Shown here in pieces: positions 47,732-56,814 of a stretch of 64,000 bases of DNA. The stretch comes from Saccharopolyspora flava (GTDB lineage Bacteria > Actinomycetota > Actinomycetes > Mycobacteriales > Pseudonocardiaceae). Positions within the stretch are counted from its first letter, which is position 1, and every line of letters begins with the position of its first letter. Below the pieces are notes generated by a model. The model saw only the letters and a list, made by a program, of their open reading frames with translations. It was not told the origin of the DNA and did no database searches. Position numbers and translations under genes: made by a program. Location: contig NZ_FOZX01000002.1 in the NCBI RefSeq assembly GCF_900116135.1, positions 248,001 through 312,000 on the forward strand, written 5' to 3'.

Positions 47732-48025
47732 ATGACCGAACTGCTCACCGACGCGCAGATCTCCGAGGCCCTGGAGCACCTGCCGGAATGGCACCGGGAC
47801 GGCGACAAGATCGTCCGCGAGGTGGAATTCCCCGGGTTCCCGCAGGCCATCCAGGCCGTCACGCGCATCGCGGAGATCGCCGAGAACGAGAACCACCACC
47901 CCGACATCGACATCCGCTACAAGACGGTGACGTTCATGCTCTCCACCCACTACAAGGGCGGCATCACCGGCAACGACACATCGCTGGCCCAGGAGATCGA
48001 CGCGGTCGTGGAGCAGTTCGCCTAG
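47732..48025 (+). CDS. Pterin-4a-carbinolamine dehydratase
   Basis: 97 aa PCD/DCoH fold with the active-site stretch ENHHPDIDIRYKTVTFML and HYKGGITGNDTSLAQEID. It dehydrates carbinolamine pterins to regenerate cofactor. ATG at 47732, GTG two codons earlier possible; no clear ribosome site. No aromatic hydroxylase is nearby. Confidence 0.88.
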   Translation: MTELLTDAQISEALEHLPEWHRDGDKIVREVEFPGFPQAIQAVTRIAEIAENENHHPDIDIRYKTVTFMLSTHYKGGITGNDTSLAQEIDAVVEQFA

Positions 48026-48040
48026 GGACCGCCGCTTCGC

Positions 48041-48991
48041 TCAGCCGTCCTCGATGAGGTCGGCGACCTCGAAGGCGCAGCCCCACGAGAGCCCGACGCC
48101 GCAGCCGGCGTGGCCGTAGTCGTGGATGATGCGGGCGCCTTCGTAGTCCTCGGCGCACAGGCGCACCGAGTCGCGGCCGGGTCGCAGTCCGACGGTCTCC
48201 TCCAGGACCTCGACGTCGGCCAGGCGCGGTTCGAGCCGGGCGGCGCGGCGCAGGATGCCGTCGCTGATGTCGGGTCGCGGCGTCCGCCGCCAGTCGTGGT
48301 CCAGGGAGATGCCGCCGAGCACCAGCCGGTCCCCGTGCGGCATCCACGAGGTGAACTCGCCGCCGTCGCTGAGCTCGATGAAGTACTCGTCGATGCCAGG
48401 GTTGCGCACCACGACGTGCTGCCCGAGCAGCGGGTGCACGCCGGGATCGCCGACGAGTTCGTGCGCGCCGACTCCGGTGCAGTTCACCACGACGTCGGAT
48501 TCGGCGGCGGCGTCGGCCAGCGACTGCACCGGGCTCAGCCGGATCTCGCCGCCCGCCGCCCGGAACCGCTCCAGCAGGTGGTCGAGGTAGCGGGGCATGT
48601 CGATCAGCGGCACGGTTCCCCGGTAGCCCCAGACGAAGCCGTCGGGGAGGTCCTGCTCGCCGCATCGCCGCAGGTCGGGGATGAGCTTGGTCTCCGGCGG
48701 GACGACGTCGCCGAGGTCGAACCGCGCCGCCATCCGGCCCGAGGCCAGGTGCACGCCGGAGTTCTCGTCGCGCGCGAGCCCGGTGAACTCGGCGTGCGAC
48801 AGGGTCGCCCAGTACAGGACCCGTTCCGGGGGTTTGAGCCGCGCCGGACCCCACATCGCCCCGGCCACGGCGGACGTCGTCTCGCGCGGCCGCTCGGCGG
48901 TGCGGATCAGCACATCGCGGCCTGCTTCGGCGAGCACGACACCGCAGGTCAGGCCGTGCACACCCGCGCCGATGACGAGTACCGGGCTCAC
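48041..48991 (-). CDS. FAD-dependent D-amino-acid oxidase family protein
   Basis: 316 aa. N-terminal FAD site VIGAGVHGLTCGVVLAEAG, then SAVAGAMWGPARL, and the C-terminal DAAO signature HDYGHAGCGVGLSWG. It should oxidise D-amino acids (or a related substrate such as glycine) to keto acids with H2O2. Start ATG at 48991; convergent with pcd with a 15-bp gap. Confidence 0.88.
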   Translation of the reverse strand: MSPVLVIGAGVHGLTCGVVLAEAGRDVLIRTAERPRETTSAVAGAMWGPARLKPPERVLYWATLSHAEFTGLARDENSGVHLASGRMAARFDLGDVVPPETKLIPDLRRCGEQDLPDGFVWGYRGTVPLIDMPRYLDHLLERFRAAGGEIRLSPVQSLADAAAESDVVVNCTGVGAHELVGDPGVHPLLGQHVVVRNPGIDEYFIELSDGGEFTSWMPHGDRLVLGGISLDHDWRRTPRPDISDGILRRAARLEPRLADVEVLEETVGLRPGRDSVRLCAEDYEGARIIHDYGHAGCGVGLSWGCAFEVADLIEDG

Positions 48992-49073
48992 CCGTCCGAC
49001 GCTAGCAGTCCCGGGGCCGCGCGGACCCCGGGAAATCGCGGGTTCACCCGGCCGCCCGGTCGGTCGTCATCCG

Positions 49074-49268
49074 TCATTCGTAGTCGCGGAGCACGTCGGC
49101 CAGTTCGATCAGCGCGTCGGCCAGCCTGTGCCGCTCGGCTCGGGAGACCTCGCCCCGCGGCAGCCGGAACGCCACCCGGTCGAGCTCCCACTGCGCTTCC
49201 CGCAGCACCACGGCGAACTTCGCCGATCGGCACATCGGCCTGCCGATCCTCCGGTCTCCGTCGATCAT
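49074..49268 (-). CDS. Small hypothetical protein, 64 aa
   Basis: Starts at ATG after GAGGGTG (IDGDRRIGRPMCRSAKFAVV), ends RLADALIELADVLRDYE. The LADALIELADVLR-type end is common in small actinobacterial proteins encoded near regulators, but I cannot name the family. A longer frame to 49382 has no ribosome site. Confidence 0.55.
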   Translation of the reverse strand: MIDGDRRIGRPMCRSAKFAVVLREAQWELDRVAFRLPRGEVSRAERHRLADALIELADVLRDYE

Positions 49269-49462
49269 CACCCTCACCCGCCCCAACATCGGAAGTACCA
49301 CAATGTTGCAGGTCAGAAGGGCTGTCCCGGCAGCGTTGAAGAACGCCTCCGAGCTGAGTAGACCTACCCCACCACACCCCACAATTCCGCCGAGCCCGAA
49401 CGGCGCACAACACGTTCCACACGGCTCAGACGATCGCTGCGTCGGCTACGCGCAGGCGGAAG

Positions 49463-49510
49463 ACTATCGTCGATGATACTTACATCGATGAAAGTATCAT
49501 CGATGATACT
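49463..49510. promoter_or_regulatory. Pair of 18-bp palindromic sites, AGTATCATC-GATGATACT type
   Basis: Perfect palindrome at 49493-49510 and a copy with two mismatches at 49463-49480, centre-to-centre 30 bp. AT-rich against the surrounding DNA. They overlap the stop of the MmcQ-like gene and lie upstream of the 64-aa gene. Confidence 0.6.
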
Positions 49511-50033
49511 AATCCTGGCCGCTTCGGCGAAGGCCCTGGTCGGTGAGGGTTTCGGCGAGGAGCCGGAGGGCTTTGGGGCCGAAGCCGTGGAGGGCGAGGA
49601 GGTCTTCGTCCGACCACGTGGCGGCTTGGGCGAGGGTCGTGATGCCCGCGCCGTGCAGAGCTCGCGTCGCGGGGCGGCCGATCGAGGCGGGCAGGTCCGA
49701 GTCCGCCGGCTCTTCCCGCTCGCGGACGAGGCTCTTCGGCGCGCGGCAGCGCCAGGCGAGGTGGATCAGCTCGTTGAGGTCCTTGCCGTTGATGTCGGCC
49801 AGCGGCACCGCGATCCCGAACGGCTTGCCCGCCCGCGCCAACCGCTCCCCCGGCACTTTCGCCAGGAACCGCTCGGCGTCGTCATCGCCGACCCACGCCT
49901 GCACCACACCGTCCCCGGTCAACGAGGCGAATCCCTTGCCCCGCACGGAGAACGACACCATCCCGAAGTGAGTCCCCTCCTCCACCCCGGGCAACCCCAA
50001 GGCCGCTTTCCGCAGCTGCTTCTCCGACGTCAT
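49509..50033 (-). CDS. MmcQ/YjbR-like protein with C-terminal HhH domain
   Basis: 174 aa. N-terminal MmcQ/YjbR fold (LRKAALGLPGVEEGTHFGMV, FGIAVPLADINGKDLNELIH) and a C-terminal helix-hairpin-helix unit (IGRPATRALHGAGITTLAQA, LHGFGPKALRLLAETL) similar to the RNA polymerase alpha C-terminal domain. A DNA-binding role is likely. ATG with GGGAGG upstream; the longer frame start is rejected. Confidence 0.8.
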   Translation of the reverse strand: MTSEKQLRKAALGLPGVEEGTHFGMVSFSVRGKGFASLTGDGVVQAWVGDDDAERFLAKVPGERLARAGKPFGIAVPLADINGKDLNELIHLAWRCRAPKSLVREREEPADSDLPASIGRPATRALHGAGITTLAQAATWSDEDLLALHGFGPKALRLLAETLTDQGLRRSGQD

Positions 50034-50058
50034 CGCGCCTCCCGTTCCCCCGTGGTCC

Positions 50059-50082
50059 GCGCAGTATTCATGAAAACTGCGC
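50059..50082. terminator. Palindrome family D, copy 3
   Basis: 12-bp arms with one mismatch, centre TTCATGAA (GCGCAGTATTCATGAAAACT, then GCGC). In the 160-bp gap between two minus-strand genes. Confidence 0.5.
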
Positions 50083-50158
50083 ACCCCCACGAGACCGAAG
50101 CCCCAACCGAAACTCCCCACCAACCCCATGACCAGGTGAAACCTCACCTCGTGCACGG

Positions 50159-50192
50159 GGTGGGGGAAGTTTTCATGAAAACTTCCCCCACC
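50159..50192. terminator. Palindrome family D, copy 2
   Basis: Perfect 17-bp arms, no loop; 50160-50191 is identical to 1957-1988. It abuts the stop of the VOC gene (50193). Confidence 0.7.
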
Positions 50193-50588
50193 TCAACGCG
50201 ACGGGGCCTTGAGCCCGATCCGGTGTCCATCGGGGTCGAGGACGATGGCGAAGCGCTGCCCCCAGGGCATGTCGGTGGGGTCCTTGATCACGGGTGCGCC
50301 GAGGTCGGCGACCGTCGCGTCGAGGACGTCAGCGGAGTCGAGTTCGAGATCCACCTGAGGCCCGCCGGGTGACGGCTGCGGGGCCGACTCGTCCCACCAC
50401 GCCGCGAAGCCCGTCGAGTGCAGCACGATCGTGATGCCCGCGTTGGTCGAGACCCAGGCCTCGGCCGGCCCCTCCCCGCGCCTGTTGCGGGCCTGGAAGA
50501 CGACGCCGAGGCGTTCGTAGAACTCCCGGCTGCGCTCCAGGTCCGCGACCACGAGGTTGACCTGCACCGCGGCGACCACGGCCATCAC
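50193..50588 (-). CDS. VOC (glyoxalase/dioxygenase superfamily) protein
   Basis: 131 aa with two beta-alpha-beta-beta-beta units: VQVNLVVADLERSREFYERL and the C-terminal FAIVLDPDGHRIGLKAP. Metal-ligand pattern partly kept (His at end of strand, Glu positions). Could bind a small molecule or antibiotic; not assigned. GTG at 50588 or ATG at 50585. Confidence 0.8.
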   Translation of the reverse strand: MMAVVAAVQVNLVVADLERSREFYERLGVVFQARNRRGEGPAEAWVSTNAGITIVLHSTGFAAWWDESAPQPSPGGPQVDLELDSADVLDATVADLGAPVIKDPTDMPWGQRFAIVLDPDGHRIGLKAPSR

Positions 50589-50613
50589 CCTGCCACAACG
50601 TCGCGAGTGGCGT

Positions 50614-51639
50614 TCAGATCAGCGCGGTGACGTCGGGTTCGGGGCCGGTGGGGATGGTTCCGGTGACCGTGAAGGTCGTGAGGTCGAGGATGGCGACGGT
50701 GTTGACGTCCAGGAGGGTGACGAACGCCGTCGGTTCCGAGGGGTGGAACGAGATCCCGGCGGGCGTGCCGTCGAACCCGACGGAGCGCTGTTCGCCGAGG
50801 TCGGGGCCGTAGCGGGTGACTCGGCGGTGGTCGATGTCGGTGGTCAGCAGATCCCCGTCGCCCGGGATCACGTAGACCCGCAGGGGGTCACCCGGCACGG
50901 TCACGCGGTTGCGCTCGCGCAGGCTTCGGGCGTCGAGCTCGACGAGCGCCTTGTCCTCGCGGGCGCCCACGTAGAGCACGCGCTCGTCCTCGCTCAGCGC
51001 GCAGCTCTCCGGCAGCCGGCCCGGCGTGGCGACCACCGGTTCGACCGAGGCGTCGTGCGGGTCGAGGAGGCTGACGGTGTGCGACAGCAGTCCCGTGACG
51101 TAGGCGCGGGAGCCGTCTTGCGTCGTGACCACCATGTGCGTCTTGATCCCGCCGGTGTCCACGGCCGCGGACGGCGCTTCGGCGCCGGCCGGGTCGTCGA
51201 TCTCCAGCAGGACCGCCTTCTCCTCGCTGAGCACGTAGAGGCGGTCCCGGTCGTCGATCGCGATGCCGTGCAGCCGGTTGAACGGGCTCAGGTCGATCGT
51301 GCGCACCAAGCGGCGCTCGGCGAGGTCGACGACGAACACGCTCGAACCGCCCGCGCCCGCGTCACCGGACATCCGCACCCCGTAGTGCCCGATGTAGGCG
51401 TGCCGGCGGGCGCTGTCCACGACCATCTCGTGCGGGTACTCGCCGAGCGGAACCCTGCTCAGCAGCTCCCCGGTCGCCACGTCGTGGAACGCGACCGCGT
51501 GCCCGCTCTTCTCCACCACCAGCAGCGTCCCGGTAGTCCCGCCGCTCGCCGCGCTCGCGGGAACGGTCAGGTTCGCTCCCACTCCGGCGGCCAGCAGCCC
51601 GCCCCCCATCGCGCGCAGCACAGTCCGTCGTGTCGTCAC
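50614..51639 (-). CDS. Tat-exported YncE-like beta-propeller protein
   Basis: 341 aa. Twin-arginine signal TTRRTVLRAMGGGLLAAGVG ending in PASAAS, then repeats of the YVTN/YncE propeller (TLLVVEKSGHAVAFHDVATG, HGIAIDDRDRLYVLSEEKAV). GTG at 51639 is preferred because GGAAGG abuts the earlier GTG (51651) too closely. An exported binding or scaffold protein, moved by the Tat system; tatB lies at 18118. Confidence 0.82.
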   Translation of the reverse strand: MTTRRTVLRAMGGGLLAAGVGANLTVPASAASGGTTGTLLVVEKSGHAVAFHDVATGELLSRVPLGEYPHEMVVDSARRHAYIGHYGVRMSGDAGAGGSSVFVVDLAERRLVRTIDLSPFNRLHGIAIDDRDRLYVLSEEKAVLLEIDDPAGAEAPSAAVDTGGIKTHMVVTTQDGSRAYVTGLLSHTVSLLDPHDASVEPVVATPGRLPESCALSEDERVLYVGAREDKALVELDARSLRERNRVTVPGDPLRVYVIPGDGDLLTTDIDHRRVTRYGPDLGEQRSVGFDGTPAGISFHPSEPTAFVTLLDVNTVAILDLTTFTVTGTIPTGPEPDVTALI

Positions 51640-51776
51640 CGTCGAATTCACCCTTCCGGTGCCGAAAGTCCCCCATGTCCGTTCTGATCAACACTATGAG
51701 CAACCCGGAACAGGATCAATCGCCTTCCACTTCCGGAAACCGACGCCTGACGAAGTGCAAGGCTTAATCTCGGCGC

Positions 51777-52037
51777 ATGAGTTGGGAGAGCCGTGCCGAT
51801 CGCGTGGACCACGAGTCACCGGAGTACGTCTGGCAGCAGATCGCGGACGACCTCCGCGCGGACATCGAGTCCGGCGCGCTCTCGCCCGGGTCCCGGCTCC
51901 CCAGCGGCCCCGAGCTCGGGGAGATCTACGGCGTCGCACGCCTGACTGCGATCAAAGCGGTGAACTCGCTCCGCGAGGAAGGCCTGCTCAAGGTGCTCTC
52001 GGGCAAAGGCACCTTCGTCACACGATCGATGCGCTAG
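51777..52037 (+). CDS. Mini GntR regulator 1 (DNA-binding domain only)
   Basis: 86 aa consisting only of a GntR winged helix: YVWQQIADDLRADIESGALS, GSRLPSGPELGEIYGVARLT and GLLKVLSGKGTFVT. It lacks any effector domain. The next gene is a shorter paralogue. Perhaps it pairs with an unlinked sensor or acts as a constitutive repressor. Confidence 0.8.
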   Translation: MSWESRADRVDHESPEYVWQQIADDLRADIESGALSPGSRLPSGPELGEIYGVARLTAIKAVNSLREEGLLKVLSGKGTFVTRSMR

Positions 52038-52111
52038 CTCGGACACGCTTTCGAGTGGCGTTCCCGATTTCCGTTGAAATCGGAGCAGCGCAGTACAAGA
52101 CAGTTGTTCGC

Positions 52112-52360
52112 ATGTGGGAGAGCCGGGCTGGGCGGATTGAGAAGGACGGGCCGGTGACCGTCTGGCAGCAGATCACCGACGACTTGCGGGCCGACATCGA
52201 GTCCGGCGAGCTCGCGGCGCGCAGCCGCCTCCCCTCCGGGACCGAGCTCGCGGAGATCTACCAGGTGGCGACGGTGACCGCGGTGAAGGCGGTCAAGGCG
52301 CTCGAAGCCGATGGGCTCGTGATTCGAACGCAGGGACGGGGTTCGTTCGTCCGCAAGTAG
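52112..52360 (+). CDS. Mini GntR regulator 2 (paralogue of the previous gene)
   Basis: 82 aa, MWESRAGRIEKDGPVTVWQQ then ITDDLRADIESGELAARSRL and a GntR wing; about half identical to the gene at 51777 along its whole length, so a tandem duplication. ATG start at 52112; no clear ribosome site. Again no effector domain. Confidence 0.78.
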   Translation: MWESRAGRIEKDGPVTVWQQITDDLRADIESGELAARSRLPSGTELAEIYQVATVTAVKAVKALEADGLVIRTQGRGSFVRK

Positions 52361-52378
52361 CCCCCAACGGTTTGACCA

Positions 52379-54901
52379 GTGTTGTGGGCGCTGGTCTCGC
52401 ATACTCGCTGGGTGGCTTGGCGACGGCGAAGGCGACTCTCCCTGCTGGGGCGCATCTACGCGCTCGCCGCAGCCCTGATCGTCGTCTCCGCCGTGATCAC
52501 CGGTGGCACGTTCGCGCTGCGCCAGCGGGTCGAGGACTCGACGACGTACCTGATCACCCGCGTCGTACCGGCGCAGAACGACACCGCCAGCCTGATCACC
52601 GCCTACGCCCAGCAGGAGAGCCGGGTGCGGGCGTTCCTGCTGACCGACGACCGCTCGTTCATCCACGCCTACGAGGCCGACCAGGCCAGCGCCGCCGACA
52701 TCGAGGCCCGGCTGCGCCGGCTGCTGGCCGACGACACCGCCGTTCAGGAACTGCTGGGCCAGGTCATCAAGGCGGCGGAGACGTGGCGGGACCAGTCGGT
52801 GAACCCGCTGCTCAACCGGGGCGCCGGGCCCGGCCCGTCCGACCTGTCGCAGACCGAGCAGCGCGCCGAGGAGCAGCTGGCCAACGAGCTGCGGGACCGG
52901 CTCAACGAGCTGCACGCGCGGGTCGACGAGCTCGCCCGGTCCGAGGAGAACCGAGCCGCTGCGGCGCGCGCCGCGGCGAACTGGCTCACGTTGGCGCTGG
53001 TCATGGCCGGTCTCATCGCCTCGGCGGGCGCGATCCTCACCCTGCACCTCTCGCTGAGACGGCCGCTGCGGACGCTCCTGTCGCACGTCAACGAGGTGTC
53101 GCAGGGCAACCTCGACCGCCCGGTCGAGGAGGACGGGCCGTCGGAGCTGGCGACGGTGGCCCGTGCCGTGGAGTCGATGCGCAGGCGCATCCTCGGCGAG
53201 ACCCGGCACATCGCGCGGATGCAGGAGGAGCTCGCTCGGCACGAGAAGGCCGAGCGGCACCGCGCGGAGCAGGACTACGCGACCGTGGTCGACGCGCTCG
53301 ACGAGGGCGTGATCGTGGTCGGGCCCCAGCACGTCATCGAGTCCGCCAACCCCGCCGCCCAGCGCATCCTGGGCGTGCCCGGGCCGGAGATCGTGGGCAC
53401 GCGGCTCACGTCCTGGCGCATGTTCGACGAGCACGGCGAGAAGCTGCAACCGCAGGACCGCGACCCGCTGCAGGTGACCTCCGAGGTGCTCCGCCTCGAG
53501 CGCAAGGACGGCCGCAGCGTGTGGCTGGCGGTCACCTCGCGCGCGCTGACCAACGCGGAGGACGTGCCCACCAAGACGGTCATGTCGTTCACCGACATCA
53601 CCGACCAGCGCGCCGTCCAGAACCGGCTGGAGCACGAGGCCACGCACGATCCGCTGACCGGTCTGGCGAACCGCACCCTGGTGCTCCGGCACCTGGAGCA
53701 GGCGCGCCGCCGCGGGCGGCCGACGGCCGTGCTGTTCCTCGACCTGGACAACTTCAAGCTCATCAACGACTCCCTCGGGCACGGCGTCGGCGACGACGTG
53801 CTGCGGCACGTCGGGCTGCAGCTGGTGCGCTCCACTCCCCCGGACGACCTGGTGGGGCGGCTCGGCGGCGACGAGTTCGTGGTCCTGGCCCACGACCCCG
53901 GCGACCGCGAGGACCTGGGCGAGCGCTGCGCCCGGCTGCTCGACAGCGTGGCCGAACCGCTGCGCACGCAGGGCAGGCTGCTGCACGTCGCGGGCAGCAT
54001 CGGCGTCGTCGTGTTCGGCCCGGGCGACGACCGCACCGGCCAGGACCTGCTCCGCGACGCCGACGTGGCCATGTACCAGGCGAAATCCCGGGGCGGCGGC
54101 TGCCACGCGTTCTTCGACGTGGGGTTGCGCAAGCGGGTGCAGCGGCACATGGACCTGGAGCAGGACCTCCGCCACGCGGCCCGGCTCGACCAGCTGTGGG
54201 TGGCCTACCAGCCGGTGGCGGAGCTGAGCACCGGCCGCACGGTGGCGGTGGAGGGGCTGCTGCGGTGGCAGCACCCGGTCCACGGCGCGGTCTCCCCGGG
54301 CGAGTTCATCCCGGTCGCCGAGGAGACCGATCTGATCAACCGCATCGGCGCGCACATGCTGCGCACCGCGACCGGCCAGATCGGCGCCGAGCGGCCCGGT
54401 CTCGACGTGGTGCTCAACGCGAACCTGTCACCGCGCCAGCTCGACGACCCCGGCCTGCACGCGCTGGTCCAGGGCACCCTGACCGACTCGGCCCTGCCCG
54501 CGGGCGACCTGTGCCTGGAGGTCACCGAGGAGGCCATCATGCGCGATCCGACGGCAGCGGCCCGCGTCCTCAACAGCCTTCGCGAGCTGGGCATTTCCCT
54601 GGCGATCGACGATTTCGGCACCGGCTACTCGTCGCTGGCGCAGCTGCGCAGGCTCCCGCTGGACATCCTCAAGATCGACCGCTCGTTCATCACCGACCTG
54701 CCCGAGTCCGGCGAGCTGCGGGTCATCGTCTCCAGCATCATCACGATGGCCCACGCGATCGGTCTCGCCGTCGTCGCCGAAGGCGTCGAGACCGCCCAGC
54801 AGCTCGACCTGCTCCGCGACATCGGCTGCGACCACGCCCAGGGCTACTACCTGAGCAAACCGGTCCCGCTCGACGAACTCCTGACCTCCGGCCTCACCTG
54901 A
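52379..54901 (+). CDS. Hybrid GGDEF-EAL cyclic-di-GMP signalling protein
   Basis: 840 aa. Two membrane helices bound a periplasmic CHASE3-like region of about 150 residues, then HAMP (about 217-280), a PAS domain (VVDALDEGVIVVGPQHVIES), a GGDEF domain with RLGGDEF near 497, and an EAL domain whose motif is EGL (AVEGLLRWQHP), with NLSPRQL, DDFGTGYSSL and EGVET. Catalytic residues of both domains look intact, so either cyclase or phosphodiesterase activity is possible. GTG start at 52379; another GTG at 52412 is possible. Confidence 0.9.
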   Translation: MLWALVSHTRWVAWRRRRRLSLLGRIYALAAALIVVSAVITGGTFALRQRVEDSTTYLITRVVPAQNDTASLITAYAQQESRVRAFLLTDDRSFIHAYEADQASAADIEARLRRLLADDTAVQELLGQVIKAAETWRDQSVNPLLNRGAGPGPSDLSQTEQRAEEQLANELRDRLNELHARVDELARSEENRAAAARAAANWLTLALVMAGLIASAGAILTLHLSLRRPLRTLLSHVNEVSQGNLDRPVEEDGPSELATVARAVESMRRRILGETRHIARMQEELARHEKAERHRAEQDYATVVDALDEGVIVVGPQHVIESANPAAQRILGVPGPEIVGTRLTSWRMFDEHGEKLQPQDRDPLQVTSEVLRLERKDGRSVWLAVTSRALTNAEDVPTKTVMSFTDITDQRAVQNRLEHEATHDPLTGLANRTLVLRHLEQARRRGRPTAVLFLDLDNFKLINDSLGHGVGDDVLRHVGLQLVRSTPPDDLVGRLGGDEFVVLAHDPGDREDLGERCARLLDSVAEPLRTQGRLLHVAGSIGVVVFGPGDDRTGQDLLRDADVAMYQAKSRGGGCHAFFDVGLRKRVQRHMDLEQDLRHAARLDQLWVAYQPVAELSTGRTVAVEGLLRWQHPVHGAVSPGEFIPVAEETDLINRIGAHMLRTATGQIGAERPGLDVVLNANLSPRQLDDPGLHALVQGTLTDSALPAGDLCLEVTEEAIMRDPTAAARVLNSLRELGISLAIDDFGTGYSSLAQLRRLPLDILKIDRSFITDLPESGELRVIVSSIITMAHAIGLAVVAEGVETAQQLDLLRDIGCDHAQGYYLSKPVPLDELLTSGLT

Positions 54902-54905
54902 GCGG

Positions 54906-55292
54906 TCAGAGCAGACCGACCGCCAGCGCGAGCACGCCCAGGAGCGGCACGACGCCCTGCTTGACGGCCGCACCCGCCTTGCCGGGGCTCGACAGGATCA
55001 GCACGAGCGCGGCCGCGACCATCGACCCGGCACCGGTGAAGACCAGCGTCGCCCCGACCGCGATGTTCCCGCTCGCGCAGAGAGCGGTCCCGACGAACAC
55101 CGCGATGGCCAGGAAGAGGTTGTAGAAGCCCTGGTTGAAGGCGAGTTCCCGCGTCGCCTCGGCCTCCTCGGCGGTGCCGGTGCCGAAGACCGCCCGCGCC
55201 CGCTCACCCGTCCACGCGATCGACTCCAGGTAGAAGATGAACACGTGCACGACCGCGGCGACGCACGCGAGGACGAGCCCTACGACAACCAC
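54906..55292 (-). CDS. DUF1304 membrane protein
   Basis: 128 aa with four helices. The family pattern is seen in FYLESIAWTGERARAVFG and AFNQGFYNLFLAIAV. Function unknown. Convergent with the GGDEF-EAL gene with four bases between. Confidence 0.85.
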   Translation of the reverse strand: MVVVGLVLACVAAVVHVFIFYLESIAWTGERARAVFGTGTAEEAEATRELAFNQGFYNLFLAIAVFVGTALCASGNIAVGATLVFTGAGSMVAAALVLILSSPGKAGAAVKQGVVPLLGVLALAVGLL

Positions 55293-55439
55293 GCGATTCC
55301 CTCCAGGTGATCACGCGAAACCCGGGCCCGTCGGCCCAGCGCTCTCCCAGTGCCTTCCCCCAGATCATCGCCCGACACCACCACCACGGCGAACCGAACC
55401 ACCCCGCCAGCTTCCTATGAGCACTGGACTGACCACATC

Positions 55440-55454
55440 GGCCAGTTATGGCTA
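55440..55454. repeat. Possible relic of repeat family B arm
   Basis: GGCCAGTTATGGCTA matches the right arm of B1 (GGTCAATTATGGCTA) at 13 of 15 bases, in the gap between the DUF1304 and YdcF-like genes. No partner arm remains. Confidence 0.3.
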
Positions 55455-55520
55455 GCACACTGACCACAAGGAAGGCCGGGAACGAGAGAACCCCGGACGC
55501 CACAAGGCGGCGTGTGGAGC

Positions 55521-56189
55521 TCAGTTGCGGACGAGGCGCTTCGTGTAGCCGCGTTCGACCAGGCGGTTGTAGGCGTCGTGGACATCGCTCGGAACGTTCT
55601 GCGGGATGGCGAAGCCGCGTTCGGCGTAGAGGGTGATCCGCTGAGTGTCTCCGACGAGCATGTTGATCACGCGATCGACGTCGCCGATGGAGCGCACGTA
55701 CTCGTCGAGCGGGGTTCGCTGGGAGCTGCAGACGATGTCGACTTCCGGCCAGATCTTCCGCGCCGTCGCGAAGGCCCTGCGCTGCTGGTAGGGCCGGGAG
55801 ACGAGCAGCAGGCTTTCGACCTCGATCTTCCGCTCCGCCAGGAGCCCGCGGGTGAACTCGATGTTCTCGGCGGTGTTGGTCGCCCGCGGTTCCACGAGGA
55901 TCGCCTCGTCCGGCACACCCAGCTCAAGCGCGCGCTCGCGGTAGTGGACGGCCTCACCACGTGGGAACCGCTCGACGGTGGTCGGGGCATGGGCACCCGT
56001 GAACACCACGCGCGGCAGCCATCCCTGCCCGTACAGCTCCGCAGCGTGGTCGGCCACGCCCAGATCGTGACTCCCCAGCCCCACCCCCACATCGCATCGT
56101 CGGAGTTCGTGGTGCAGATCGTGGTAGTCCCACAAGGCCTGCACATCGGCCCGGAACTCGTCGGGGATGCCGGCTGTCGGCGCGTTCAT
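55521..56189 (-). CDS. YdcF/SanA-like DUF218 protein
   Basis: 222 aa DUF218 domain: CDVGVGLGSHDLGVADHAAE, PRVVFTGAHAPTTVERFPRG, EPRATNTAENIEFTRGLL and VSRPYQQRRAFATARK. Cytoplasmic (no signal peptide); such YdcF-type proteins bind nucleotides or SAM. ATG with GAGG about eight bases upstream. Function open. Confidence 0.8.
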   Translation of the reverse strand: MNAPTAGIPDEFRADVQALWDYHDLHHELRRCDVGVGLGSHDLGVADHAAELYGQGWLPRVVFTGAHAPTTVERFPRGEAVHYRERALELGVPDEAILVEPRATNTAENIEFTRGLLAERKIEVESLLLVSRPYQQRRAFATARKIWPEVDIVCSSQRTPLDEYVRSIGDVDRVINMLVGDTQRITLYAERGFAIPQNVPSDVHDAYNRLVERGYTKRLVRN

Positions 56190-56283
56190 CGCACAGCCCT
56201 CGAAGTCGCTCACTCCGGGATCTTGCCGCCCGGTTCGCGTCAGTGCCGAACCAGGGTGCGCCCGTCGTGAGACGATCAACGCC

Positions 56284-56769
56284 ATGACGACGCCAGTCCA
56301 GCGGTGGGAAGCCGATGTCGCCGATCTTTGGGCGCGTTTCGACTCCCTCGATCGTGACGACGGCGTGGCGGCCATGCGCGCGCTGGCGGCGGCCTGCCCA
56401 GCCACCGACGGACGAGCCGCTTTCGAACTCGCCGGCATGTACGACTCGATGGGCTTCGAAGCCGAAGCCGGCAAGGAGTACGAGCGCGCACTCGAACTCG
56501 GCCTCGACGAGGCCCGGCACGCGCGACTGGCCGTCCAGTACGGATCGACCTTGCGCAACCTCGGCCGCCTCGACGAGGCGATCGCCGTCCTGGAAGCCGC
56601 ACCGACGCACGAGTCGACCGGCTCGGCTCCTCGTCTCGTCCTGGCCCTGGCCCTGCACAGCGCCGGACGCAAGGACGAGGCCCTCCGGGTCGCCATCGAA
56701 GCGCAGATCGATGCGCTACCGCGATACCAGCGCTCCATGCGGAACTACGCCGCCGCACTCACACGTTGA
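56284..56769 (+). CDS. Tetratricopeptide repeat protein
   Basis: 161 aa with about three TPR units (AAFELAGMYDSMGFEAEAGK, LAVQYGSTLRNLGRLDEAIA, LVLALALHSAGRKDEALRVA). Cytosolic interaction module. Divergent from the YdcF-like gene. Confidence 0.82.
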   Translation: MTTPVQRWEADVADLWARFDSLDRDDGVAAMRALAAACPATDGRAAFELAGMYDSMGFEAEAGKEYERALELGLDEARHARLAVQYGSTLRNLGRLDEAIAVLEAAPTHESTGSAPRLVLALALHSAGRKDEALRVAIEAQIDALPRYQRSMRNYAAALTR

Positions 56770-56814
56770 GCCGAGGCTCCACCACGTTCCGCAGCCGAAC
56801 AACCTTTTAACGAG

